Origin: Brugia malayi
Lineage: Eukaryota; Nematoda; Chromadorea; Rhabditida; Onchocercidae
DNA length: 64,000 nucleotides
NCBI RefSeq assembly: GCF_000002995.4
Contig: NW_025062479.1
Location: 3,839,221-3,903,220, forward strand
Reading direction: 5' to 3'
The translations under genes were made by a program, and so were the position numbers. Of the stretch, positions 25,824 through 48,849 are shown one piece after another (within the stretch, counting starts at the first letter, position 1; every line of letters starts with the position of its first letter). Below the pieces are notes generated by a model. The model saw only the letters and a program-made list of their open reading frames with translations. It did no database searches and was not told the origin of the DNA.

Positions 25824-25910
25824 ATGCAGGGTACTCAGAACTATTCGGATACGGAAGCTACGCTGGACAGTATATCGAAAGCCCAAGCAGCAGATGGTGG
25901 ATCAAGATAA
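25824..25910 (+). CDS. possible terminal exon or 28-aa small ORF
   Basis: ATG at 25824 opens a 28-residue frame ending in TAA at 25908-25910, with protein-like composition (SDTEATLDSISKAQAADGG). It directly follows a CAG that could be a splice acceptor, and an AATAAA lies downstream at 26063-26068. It could be the last exon of a forward gene whose other exons I cannot find, or chance. No function is proposed. Confidence 0.22.
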   Translation: MQGTQNYSDTEATLDSISKAQAADGGSR

Positions 25911-26062
25911 ATAATACTTGAGAATAATAGGTACTTGAAGACTACAAGGGAGATGTATCGGACACCAATTTTTAGAATCCAAGATCAATGTCCCCATAAC
26001 AAACAATTCCTTTTCTCCACAGCTTAACATCTAACATTCGCGACGCCCTCGTCTCACATCCC

Positions 26063-26111
26063 AATAAAGAAATGCAGAAAGACTAAGACTGCTGGGTAAA
26101 AAACTACCCAG
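26063..26111 (+). terminator. candidate poly(A) signal plus short hairpin
   Basis: AATAAA at 26063-26068, then a 7-bp inverted repeat CTGGGTA / TACCCAG at 26092-26111. It would suit the 3' end of the possible small ORF at 25824. Confidence 0.25.
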
Positions 26112-26152
26112 TAATTTCTCACGTTGCACAACAACTAAGCCTTACCTTCCTT

Positions 26153-26395
26153 TCAAGTTTCGAAATATACACGATCAGCTCCACCTAAACACCCTCCAAA
26201 ACTGAACCTTTCTGAGTGAAAACAAAGACGAATATTGTCAACAATAGGTCTGGGTGCCCCTTCCTCGAAGATTGAAAGGAAACCGGTCCGAAAAGGTCGC
26301 ATTGCAATCGTTGCAGAAAGCAGTTTACATGATTTCAGCTCACATGTACCAGTGGACGAAACAATAAGACCATTTAAAAGAATATATTTACTCAT
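26153..26395 (-). CDS. orphan 80-codon reverse ORF
   Basis: A single open frame from ATG (26395) to TGA (26153) in sequence richer in G+C than its flanks. It has no low complexity and a charged C-terminus (GGADRVYFET). The forward strand is also open for 66 codons across 26235-26435, so the coding strand is uncertain. I do not recognise either product. It may be an isolated exon or a remnant. Confidence 0.2.
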   Translation of the reverse strand: MSKYILLNGLIVSSTGTCELKSCKLLSATIAMRPFRTGFLSIFEEGAPRPIVDNIRLCFHSERFSFGGCLGGADRVYFET

Positions 26396-26591
26396 TTCAC
26401 GACAAATTAGGAGACCAAAAGTTTGTCAAACATAGTACTCTGGAATGGACAACAATACCACATCCAACCCTTAACAAAGGTATTTCCATGCAAAAATGAA
26501 AATGGAAATGCTTACTGTTTCGACATGTTAACAAAACCACCAGGATCCATCCCACCCCTTTTGCAAAATGCATAACACTGCCTCTAGTAAC

Positions 26592-26615
26592 AAAAAAAAA
26601 AAAAAAAAAAAAAAA
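26592..26615. repeat. poly-A tract
   Basis: Uninterrupted run of about 24 A in intergenic DNA. Confidence 0.9.
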
Positions 26616-27070
26616 CGGTTCTCTATGAACACTTTATACGGGGGCTGGAAAACTGAGGATAGGATCCACGGGAAACAAAAATACACTTCACCTACCAACT
26701 CTAATATTTGGTTAAGAAAAAAATGTCTGATTCCATTTTATATTACTAGGTGGTATAGGTATCTCCTAAAATAAATCCCCAAATAAATAACGAACAATGC
26801 ATTTAAGGAATACATCGATAAAGTAACTGACGAAGTAATACTAGAATAAAAGATGTTAAGAAATTTAAATAAACAACTGCCGGAAACACAAAACATCTAG
26901 TTATCATGATAAATGCGACAAAGCAACAGAAATCATAATTGGAAATCACCGTAACAAGAAGTCAAAACCACTCTATATACAGGTCATATTCAATGTAAAA
27001 AATTAACTGGCGAGAACGAACTTTGTATTAAAAAGCAACCATGAAACATAATTGATTTACATCATGCTAC

Positions 27071-27122
27071 ATATGTATATATATATATATATATCCACAC
27101 ACATACACACACACATCCACAT
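27071..27122. repeat. compound TA/CA microsatellite
   Basis: A TA run followed by CA-rich units (ACACACATACACACACACAT). Confidence 0.85.
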
Positions 27123-27992
27123 ATCACCAATAATGGGAAAACTTTACTTGCGGTAAAACGAGATATAAATAAACGAAAGAAATACACACACAAGTAGACA
27201 TACACACTGACGTACGTGCACAAGTATCCACATTAGTCAAAGAATCTATAACCGACCTTTCGTTTTCAGTACCACCAATGTTTCTATTTGGATGATGAAA
27301 CTATTCCACACAAAATCAATTTATAACTACTGACAACAAGCTCCTAAAATCTTCTTTTTTGAAACAAACCCAACTAGAAAAGAAAAGTGGTAAAAGAAAC
27401 AAATCACTTCCGCATGCCAAAATCTGTCATAGAGGTATATCCAAGTTATTCCGTCGTTCTATCTATAATAATGAACGAAATCTAAATACCATAATATAAT
27501 TACGCTGAACCAATAACTGTCACTACTAATAACTTTTCATAAACTACTGCTTTCTTAGATCTTCCACACACAACTAACAACAAGATAAAAACACCCTCTC
27601 AACCACTGCAGCTGCAGCAAATCGATTTTTGTCTCTAGATTCTATTTAAACATTTAAAAATACCTTTCCATAAGCAAAACAAGATAAAAAGGCAGGAGCC
27701 GATATTTGACGGGCAATACTCACGCCATAAGAGGTCTGCCAAATTGCGGAGTTTCACAAAAAACTTCACAGGTAAGATGAGATACAGGCTTTGCGCTTTT
27801 TATGTTTATTTGCAAATGACGTTTCAAAAATGGAACAAAGCAAGTAAAATTCACAAATGCTAATAGGAAAAAACTATTTCCATCGGTTTAATCAGTTTTA
27901 CCACTGCTGAATACATATTAGTCTCATAGTTGCGTATTCATTAGTCAACAAACCTAATTAAAGTGAAATGTGAGAAAGTATTAAAGATCAAC

Positions 27993-40186
<12,194 letters not shown>

Positions 40187-42780
40187 CAGACATGCGCTGA
40201 ACGAAGCAGCGCGCTGCAACCATTTAACACATCCACAACTGTTAATTTCATTAAGCTTACACAATATCTACAGTAGCGAGAAGATAACAGCCCATTATGG
40301 AGTAACTACGTATACAGTATATAGCGTACGTATACAAGGAGGAAGCATGAAAAGTATTAGCATCTATAGATAACTGGTACTTCATACTTCAGCTCCTCAA
40401 GTAGTATAGCAGTACCTGCTCCCCCTAACACTGCTAAATTTGATAATCACGTACTACTTAGCAGCCTACTTCTATTTCACAACATTCACCTTTAGTGCCA
40501 ATTTTAATCTCATACCTTCTATAGCAACAAAGCTCCAACAACCTGCTCAAAACATTCTAGTACTTTCGCTTCTTTCACCATTAGTCTAATCTAATTCATT
40601 TAAGTGATTTTTATCAAGTTGTTACGTACCTTTTTGGAATTTCTAGGTTTTAAATAGTTTTCGCTTATTCTGGAAACATTTCAGCGCTAAAAAAAATGTT
40701 ACTAAATCTTTTTTCTGATTTAGTGCGCATCATTACTAATCAAGAAATAAATCAATAACTTATTATTAGCAAGAATAAACATAGCAGCCAGCCAGTGAAA
40801 TACCGATAACAAGGATGCAGCAGCATACGTGTACACCCTTTTAATTGGCTATAACTTAAATATATAAGCACAAAAGCTAATAACAGATTCCAAAGCGATC
40901 ACAGAAGCATTTAAAATCTGTGCGTGGAACAACCACAATATTTAGCAGCTAACAATTTCACTTTAGCGTATGTCCCTGCAAACCGTTCCATTCAATTTTT
41001 TTTTTTTTTTTTTTTTTCTTTATTAAACGAAATTTTTACATTAAGCAATTTGTTGAAGAATGAGATGAAGAAATACTAGCAGAAAAGCAACGGGGACAAT
41101 GTTACAATTTCAGAGAATTTTACGGTAGGAAATGAACCTAAATGAATAACCAATCTATGTAATTTTCTCTACACAACACAGAATATGCAAACTATTTGAA
41201 AATTAAATTTGTTAATATTTAACAGGTGTGGGAATGGACTTATACGGTAACAAGCATGAAACGGGAGATGAAGGAAACAATGAAATGAACAAGATAATGT
41301 GAGATATCATGTAAATGTCATCAGTTGTAACGTGCTGTGAATTTGTGCATCATTTTTCGCTATCACTAGTATGCTTTTTTACTAATGAATAGTACAGCAT
41401 GTAGCCCATGAACACTTAGGGCCAAATTTCGGGTTTTCAATTTTAAAAATATATAAAAGATATTCTGCTTCCAGTAATTTAATATTTCCAGTAAAAAGTG
41501 CGGCGACATATTACTGCTCCGTTAAATAGCGAGAAGATATTTAGTGTGGAAGCATAGCCAAGCCTGAAAACAACAGGCACTAAAATACGCAGATAGTAGC
41601 AGTTATGATAAGTGGGTGGCTATAGGTGATGGCAAGAATATCATTTGAAAGAGCACTGCTGAAAATGTTATAGGAGATATTATAAGCGAATATATTAATG
41701 TGCACCCGGAACAGGAAAATATTGTGACTGGAACCAACTAGTAATATAAGACTCGGCAACTACTACCAGCAGCAGGTGAAGATAGTGGATCGTAGTGTTA
41801 GGCAACGGAGCTTAATGACCACAAAATGAAAAGAAGTGCACTGAGGAGAGCCTCATCATCAAGGAGCACCACACGAAGTGCTGCCGTCCGGATTGAATTA
41901 CGGGCATCGCCGATTACACGGTCTCTCCTCTTCTCAGCGGCCACAAACAAAAATCGAATGGAAGGAGCAGCCGGCGGCAGCGAAATTTAATCCATGTGCC
42001 TCTTCGGGGCAAGTCGTCCACTCCAGCTATACTCATCAATCAAAGTTAAATCTTCTACTCGACAGGTATCAATATACCACTAATGAGTTGAGCTAGAGGA
42101 TAAGAAGACCCAACTAACTCTCACTTTCGATCATGAGAAGGCATCTTTACACTCACTAGGCTCCCAATGCAGACAACCATAATCCATCCATTCCTGTCCT
42201 CATCAGTAGCAAATGCCGCCACTCTTCCCGGATTCCATTATTTGTACCCTTCGTTCATCCAAACCACTCACATCCATCTATGGGCCATCTCTAAAGTGTC
42301 CTCATCCTGCTACGTCACTTGTTTGTACCACCGCTATTGCCACTACCACCTACTGCTTACCGTTATCATTGTGGAAACCACGACTGGACTCTTCCCTTCC
42401 TATTAATTAATCAATGCAGTGCAACGCCCAAGGCTAAAACTTTCATTAAGCAGTGCTTCTGAGTCAGCACAACACATTCGCTGTCGCCACCGCCATCAGG
42501 ATAACGTCCCTAGGCAAGATGGATCTAACCACGTACACCACCATACATCACACCACCAGCTCCAACGGCCCTCCAGGAGTTAAGAAACAGCAACACAAGA
42601 CTCTCCATTTCTTCCTCCCTTTCCTCATAATATCTTGCCGCATCTCACATACACACCACACTGCACTACACTACGCTACATCACAGCACATCACCACAAT
42701 CACTCCACTCGCACCTCACTGTAATGAAGACGAGTGCTTTCCTTAACCGAGCAAGCTAGCACTCACTAAACAACTTTTCA
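40187..42780. other. ctbp-1 upstream region, CpG and pyrimidine-rich part
   Basis: From 40187 to about 41750 it is AT-rich with a T run near 40997-41018. From about 41760 to 42760 it becomes GC-richer, with C/T and CAC-rich low-complexity stretches, a possible distal promoter or 5'UTR zone for ctbp-1 (-). Apart from the small frame at 41826 no coding exon is supported. Confidence 0.45.
41826..41990 (+). CDS. possible small Arg/Ser-rich ORF
   Basis: ATG at 41826 opens 54 codons ending in TAA at 41988-41990. The start is Arg/Ser-rich (MKRSALRRASSSRSTTRS), in a GC-rich stretch. It could be a first exon, an upstream ORF or chance. No partner exon was found and no family is recognised. Confidence 0.18.
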   Translation: MKRSALRRASSSRSTTRSAAVRIELRASPITRSLLFSAATNKNRMEGAAGGSEI

Positions 42781-45700
42781 TCATGAAAAGCTGCGGCTAT
42801 TGCTACTGCTGCCTTTTCCAGATGCATCGTCAAATTCAATAGAAATATGTCCCACTCCTGAAACCAAATGCCCAATTCAGCTATTTCACACAGATTCTTC
42901 ATTTATTCGGAAGTCATCAGAACAACCAGTGTCTCTCATCTAATGCTATTCACTCACAAACAAATTCAATCAATTTAAAAATTTATTCTCATCCAAAGTC
43001 CCTCCTCTAAAACCCCGCATTAGCTTTCTAATTTTTCATCCACGGCCAACTTACATAAATAAATGTATACATTCAAATAGCAGCATCCTGGAAAACAAGA
43101 CGTAGTTCTCCTCAAGGTGGGGTCAAACTGCGAGGAAATGCAGCTTATGACAGCTGACACAGAGAATAGAAGCTACCCGTACCACATCTGTATCAAGTCT
43201 GACTATGAGAAATTTAATAATGAGCGAATACAAGAAAGCTTTATATCTCAGCATTTTCTCACTAGAATACAGGATGATCATCAGTATATGGACATACCCT
43301 TCTCCTTCGAACTGGAAGATTGTTCTTCACGAAGGCCACAGTAACAAGAAGCATTAAGCGAAAACAGACATTACATTTTCCGGATGAACGAGGAGCTGGG
43401 ATGTTTATGTAGCGATTTCATTTGCACCAAAATATAACTGCATATTAGCAGAATCAATTTGAATCAAATTACAAAAATAATTCCACAAATATACAATGCT
43501 AAATCGGTACTGGTTTTTTAATTTTACTCGGATTTTTTCAATACTTGCAGCTTCAAAACATATGTCATTGCGTTCTCAACACTGTTTTTCCTACCTAACC
43601 ATGATATCTTTTAACCAAGTAGCAGCAACAGACTACAGAAGATAACAAAGTAAATGGTCACTGTAGCACAACACCAAGTATACCTCCAATAGCATAACTA
43701 CATACTATTAACTGCCTGTTTTGCATATTCAAGCTCGCTATCAATACAAGTAGTTGAAATGCAACAAGGAAAACTTATTTGTTTCGCTATGATTTAAATT
43801 GTGAACTAAATTAAATTCACAATTGGTATATTTGCTATAAGTTAGTACATAGCTGATATATTTGCTGATCCGCGCACTGGTGCATATACTGGTAAAATGA
43901 GATTTACTATCAGTTAAAACAATACCAGCATCTATATATAGTTTTTATATTCCGCTAATTAAAAGGATTTCTGAAATATATCCCAGTACACAAGATTAAA
44001 CTAAATTCAAAGAGAAAAAGAAACCAAAGAAACAGCAAAATGAATTATATAAGCTCATGTGAAATATCAATTAATTCGTTAGGGCATGAGACGTCCATAA
44101 AAAAACGTATAACAAAATTTAAAGAAAAACGAAATGAAACCATTATAATCAAATGACCTTCTCTATATACAAAACAAAAATAAAATACTAAAACTAAATA
44201 AAGAGGATTCGATATTACACAAAGAATCTTTTAAATGCTTTAATATCAACACTATAAGTTGTGAGTCTGGATCATTTCAGAATTAAAAAGGCGGCTACTT
44301 TATAAATCCTTGCTCTAATCTTAAGAAAATGACCCCAAAATAGATAGAGGAAGGAAGATCAAAATTCTACTTACCTGTAATGTGACAAAATGCATCTAAT
44401 AAGGTGCACATTTTTTTATAATTTATAACTGAAATTTTTCAAGAAAGAGAGAAAACCGGGAGTGAAGGAAGTCATGTTACATCCAAGCAATAACAGTTTC
44501 CAAACTTACCGACTATTAACTTATCGCCCAAATTGATGTTTCATAAACTGGAAAATGTTGAAGACTGAAGAATTTCGATAAACACAACGTTATATTTCAC
44601 TCCTTTCAGAAATCTCTGTAATGGAATTGTTGAAATTAGAACAGAAATATTTGCTATATATGTAAAAATACAATAATATTTGATAAATTACTGTAACATG
44701 CGAAATACAATAAATAAATACTATTCAGGCATTAATGATTTCTTAAAAAAGTGAGTAGTTATGTGAGTAGTAACCCGACAAGTCTTAAAAGTACAATTTT
44801 GTCACAAAGTGGGCATAATATACCTAACCATGCTAAAACCTTTGTAAGACGCCTAAACGTCAAGTCACCATAACATCCCTCACATCTTCGAAACTACAAC
44901 TAATGAGAACGGAGAAAACCTGAATCTTGGAGAACCCTCGACTTTTGCAGCATTTGGCCCAGATCCAGAAGAGTTTCCACTCAATTGCAGCGCTATATCA
45001 AATGCTTTTCCCTTTGCCGCCTGCATGAAAGAGGCGAGCAAATTCTCGAATTCGGACAAAGTCTGGGGTTATGATATAATTGAGGAGGAGTATAAAATTA
45101 AACTATAATCGATGCAGTCATAATGTTTCTTCATGGTTTCACCGTGAAATTTGATCTCAAAGCTTGTAGGAATCTGACTCCGTAAAGCACAGCTGTTGTT
45201 TTTTAATTCAAAAGTTTGAAAAATCACTGAAACATACAAAAGAAATTTTTACTCATTTATTTTAGTATAGACTGTAGAATTTGAAAATTTTGATAGATTA
45301 GAACAACAGCGTTGTGTATTTAGCGAACGCTGTTGATTGTTGCCATGGTATCAGAAGAAGCACACTTTATTTTTCAGTTCCATAATTTTTCTGCTTGTTT
45401 GAAAAATCCTCATCCTTATCAAAATGATTCCAAAATTTTTTCGAATTTCTTGTTAATAATCAATCACCGACTGGGTAATCGATGGCCTGTATTACGTGAT
45501 GGTGGACTAGCCAACAGCTGTCAGGTTTAGAGCATTTTATTCCTGAAATATACTTACTAGTCTTTAAAATTATTCTGAAATAGATTGATAGATTAGATTT
45601 GGAAACGTTTGTAGATTCGTTGCTGAAGGATATCATTGTTTTTAAGCAAGTTTGATATTTTGAAACAACATGGAGCAGCGCAATATCACCACTCAAAAAA

Positions 45701-47721
45701 TAATATTTTTGGGTAAGACATGCTTTTTTTTAAGCTTATAAATCACAAATTGTTGTTACGAGACTTGTATCAGATTGGGTCACATGAAATTCATTTATGA
45801 AGATTAAAAACTTGACCTATAGAAATAAAACGTTAAGGTGTCCCTTACGCATTACTCAGCTCTCCTTAATTAAACATATATATCTTTTCACACATAAATA
45901 GGAGAGTGGATATCCATTTGAAGTTTTCAGGGGCAGTTCGAGTTGGTAAAAGTACGATCGTGAAAATATTGACTCGAAAGTTCAATTTTAATAGTAAGGA
46001 TTATCAAATGGTAGGATCTAAACAGCAAAATTATCTGGTCTCACAGCTATACTGCAAAGAAAAACTGATATTGAAGAAGTTCGAGGCAAACTTGAAAGCT
46101 AAAGACTAAAATAAGTCATAAAGAAAAATATTATTTGTCGTTCTATTCTCTATTACTTATTTTAAAAAATAAAATATGAAATATTACTTCTATTCAAAAT
46201 ATTTTAGACTCAAGGTGTGGAACTGCATGATAAGGCATTAGAGGTTTGTGGACATACAGTGGATACAGTACTGGTAGATACTGCTGGCCATGAACTTTAT
46301 AAATGGGTTGTCAAACCCGTATGCGATGAAAGTGCTTTTTGTGCACTCTGTTTTGATCTTACCAATAAAGATAGCCTTAGTATTCTGAAGGCATATCTTG
46401 AAGAGCTGAGCATCCAAAAAAGTAAATGATTGCCAATCAAAACTTAAGTTATTGTGATGGATGGTTTAAGTTTCTTGTTTTTTCATTTTCATAGATTTGC
46501 TAGATTAATATGCTTAGAAGTGAAATTAAGCAACAAAGCATTTCACTGATCAAGTAGTTGCAATATCAATGCAAGTTTAAGGAATGCCAGAAGACGGATT
46601 TTGAATAAAATTAGAGGAATTAGCAACTGTTGCAAAATACGAAATTTGAACCTTTTCAGTTGTAATAGAATCAGGCCAAAATAAACCGCTACTTTGGAAT
46701 TTTATTTTACGATGAAATGAGAAGAGGGGTTATAATACAGACAAATATCGAGGTTTTAAAGAAAACAGTTTTGCACTAATTCATTCAGATTTTAAATTCT
46801 ACTGAACAAAACTTTCCAATTTGAGATTTACAGGTGTCCTGATCGGCTGCAAATTTGATTTACAATCAAGACATGCCATTTCACTGTCAACTGCTGAAGA
46901 ATTCGCTATAAATAACAACCTGAAACTACATCTTACTTCAATGGTAACTTTCATGACAAATTCTTTATTATCTCTCTTCCTAGTGTATATTAGCGTACGG
47001 TTTCATCTTTTACCTTATTCCTATCATTTCTTTATCTATCGCATTATCCATTTGTTATCAGTTAGCTTTCTATCTTAAACTATTAACACCGCAATGTTCT
47101 TCTACTAGTTTTACATCAAAAAGAAGAATCATTATCATTTGCTTCTTCTTTCCCTTCTTTTCGTCCATTGTGCTTATATGCCAGTTACAAATCAAACTTT
47201 TCAGACCTGATTATGCCACCCAACCTTTGTATCCTAGAGATTCAAATTAAAGATATACCCCTTAAAATCTATAAGTCACATGCTAACTATGTCTTGCTTA
47301 TTGGACATGACTAAGTCGTTATATTTGCTTAGTAGCGCTATTACTATCGTTACCAATTTGGATATAGTGAATCTACAACGCGGTTGGATCTTGATCTTCG
47401 TAAAGATTAATTTATTGAATTACATCGCATCATATTTCACATGCCTCAGTTCTCTTCATATAAGTTCTTTTAGATAGCTATTTCTTTATCCGCTTCACTT
47501 TTATATAAGCAGTAAACATTTGTATTTAGATGACAACATCGACTGAAATGGAAGAACTATTCTACAGCAGTATCACAGATTACGCCAGCGAAAGCTAAAT
47601 CAGACATCTGCATAGCTATCTCATTTAACGATTTTCTACTTATTTCTTTTAACTATTATTGTCATTCAACCAGAAAAGTATGATTATTTCAATAAAGCAT
47701 AATAGCAATAAGTCTCATAAA

Positions 47722-47768
<47 letters not shown>

Positions 47769-48459
47769 CCGTAGTAATTTGCCTACCTAAACACAAAGAT
47801 TTGCAAGTAAATTAATTATCCGAAGTGAAGTTTTTGAGATACAATACACGCAAATGAGCATGTCTTTTGTGCACATAATGCAGTAGTAGTAGTATCACAT
47901 TGTAAAATAAGAAGATACACGGAGAAATTTGAAATTCTTCTATCTAGTGCAATGCTAAAAAACTTCATTGAATTGATAACAGGTGTCAGTCATAGATGTA
48001 AATGAAACTATGCTATTTCAAGAGATGCTATGTTTTACATATCTCGTCATCGCTGTTTTCGTGGATGCATAAAATTATACATATAGTTTCATTTTGATTA
48101 AGATAATGATCAATGCAAAAATAACAAAATGCTAGTCCTCGATGGTATTTCTTTGTTCTTTTTTTTTTTTGTAAATCAATGGATTTAATTAAATTTTAGG
48201 CTTTGAAAGATTAAAACTTGATCAGTTCCTCAAGTATTCAAAAAGTGAACTAGAAGGATTCAAATAGAAATGAAGATGAAAGCAAAATAAAACAGGTAAT
48301 TAATGTTTATTTGACCGTCGTTCCAAAAGCAACAGTATGACTTCATTTACAGTCTCATATATCTGCTTTGTTAAACTAATGAGTTGAGAAAATTTGGTTT
48401 GATCATATAGGTCTGATGCAAATTTCCTTAATATAGTAAAAAATCTTACTTTGATCAAC

Positions 48460-48497
<38 letters not shown>

Positions 48498-48849
48498 CAA
48501 TGAAAATAAATATAAAAAGATTTAATATATAAATCTTAGGACTTTATTTATTATTAAATTTCCATTACCATAAGATTAACGAATTTGATAGCAGTTATAA
48601 AGATCATAACTTTTTTGAAGCTCTGATCAATCCTAAAACTTTGTTTTGGTTATCAACGAAATTCACAAAAAACGAGAAATGATAAAACAATTTGAAGAAG
48701 TGAGACGATACTAAAACAGTTATAATTTGAACATGTCTAGTTTATCCAGAATTCGCTTATAGTGAATGGGAGCCTGTTCTGTTGCACAACTTCAACCTCA
48801 TCACGTGCCAGTATTCTTCAATAACTCTATGTAACTCTCGTAGACGCAT
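42781..48849 (-). CDS. proposed 82-aa protein from three distant exons
   Basis: Three reverse-strand blocks with splice sites join in one frame. They are 48849-48805 (MRLRELHRVIEEYWH, donor GTGATG, phase 0), 45062-44936 (acceptor CCCCAG; LSEFENLLASFMQAAKG and a Gly/Ser stretch; ends phase 1) and 42857-42781 (acceptor TTTCAG; ends ...SGKGSSSNSRSFS then TGA). The product would be 82 residues: a helical, amphipathic N-terminal half and a low-complexity Ser/Gly C-terminus. An in-frame stop lies just before the ATG. I do not recognise the family. The first intron of 3.7 kb contains two genes on the other strand. Linking the exons over this distance is inference; the middle exon alone is fairly convincing. 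Confidence 0.42.
43081..43344 (+). CDS. possible orphan exon, 87 codons
   Basis: A frame opens directly after AAATAG (a possible splice acceptor) at 43081 and ends in TAA at 43342-43344. Its composition is protein-like and uncomplicated (ENRSYPYHICIKSDYEKFNN; DDHQYMDIPFSFELED). The first in-frame ATG is at 43138. No upstream exon, donor or family could be assigned. It lies inside the second intron of the proposed reverse-strand gene. Confidence 0.27.
   Translation, partial: QHPGKQDVVLLKVGSNCEEMQLMTADTENRSYPYHICIKSDYEKFNNERIQESFISQHFLTRIQDDHQYMDIPFSFELEDCSSRRPQ
45345..45655 (+). CDS. orphan 83-aa protein, just upstream of the GTPase
   Basis: Two exons, 45345-45524 (donor CAG|GTTTAG) and 45584-45655 (acceptor AAATAG), join in phase 0 to give 83 residues. 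The start MVSEEAHFIFQFHNF is hydrophobic-aromatic. The second exon begins IDRLDLETFVDSLLKD, an amphipathic helix. I do not recognise it. Its stop codon is only 14 nt before the ATG of the small GTPase on the same strand, so the two probably share a transcript as a dicistronic or SL-processed pair, unless this is a regulatory upstream ORF. Confidence 0.45.
45670..47598 (+). CDS. Rab-like small GTPase, most like IFT27/RABL4
   Basis: Small GTPase, probably of intraflagellar transport (IFT27, of IFT-B/BBSome export, in ciliated cells). Five exons: 45670-45712, 45931-46010, 46208-46421, 46834-46943, 47530-47598 (171 residues; human IFT27 has 186). Motifs are a P-loop GAVRVGKST, a switch I region YQMTQGVEL (compare YTLTTGMDL), G3 DTAGHELY (IFT27 has DSAGKELF), then LCFDLTNKDS and VLIGCKFDL (IFT27 has VLVGNKTDL). 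The G4 NKxD is degenerate, CKFD, lacking the base-contacting Asn. There is no C-terminal prenylation Cys, as in IFT27. The MTTSTEMEELFYSSITDY end resembles the IFT27 C-terminal helix. RABL5/IFT22 and RAB28 fit less well. Its ATG follows the upstream gene's stop by 14 nt. Confidence 0.6.
47691..47696 (+). terminator. poly(A) signal of the GTPase gene
   Basis: AATAAA, 93 nt after the GTPase stop codon, with a genomic run of about 36 A beginning 30 nt later. Confidence 0.5.
47726..47761. repeat. long poly-A tract
   Basis: About 36 uninterrupted A residues just after the GTPase poly(A) signal, an unusually long genomic homopolymer. Confidence 0.95.
48460..48497. repeat. (ATA)n trinucleotide microsatellite
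   Basis: About 12 ATA units in the first intron of the proposed reverse-strand gene. Confidence 0.9.

Larger units (their letters stand above)
24888..27992. other. AT-rich region with microsatellites and weak coding signals
   Basis: Between the CCxxxCC gene and the 3' end of ctbp-1. It holds a long AT microsatellite, T and A homopolymers, a TA/CA compound repeat, a 28-codon forward reading frame at 25824 and an 80-codon reverse frame at 26153, listed separately. TTTATT at about 27805 (AATAAA on the reverse strand) is a candidate ctbp-1 polyadenylation signal, giving a 3'UTR of about 190 nt. Confidence 0.55.

Noticed and set aside
42167..42760. Overlapping forward open frames rich in Thr, His, Pro and Ser
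   Set aside because: They arise from CAC/CAT/TCC-rich low-complexity DNA, are open in several frames at once and have no splice linkage.
45670..47598. Calling the GTPase RABL5/IFT22 because of the TQGV switch-like motif
   Set aside because: The DxAGxEL G3, the CFDLTNKDS stretch and VLIGxKxDL match IFT27 better; RABL5 has WDCGG at G3. A tree is needed to settle this.
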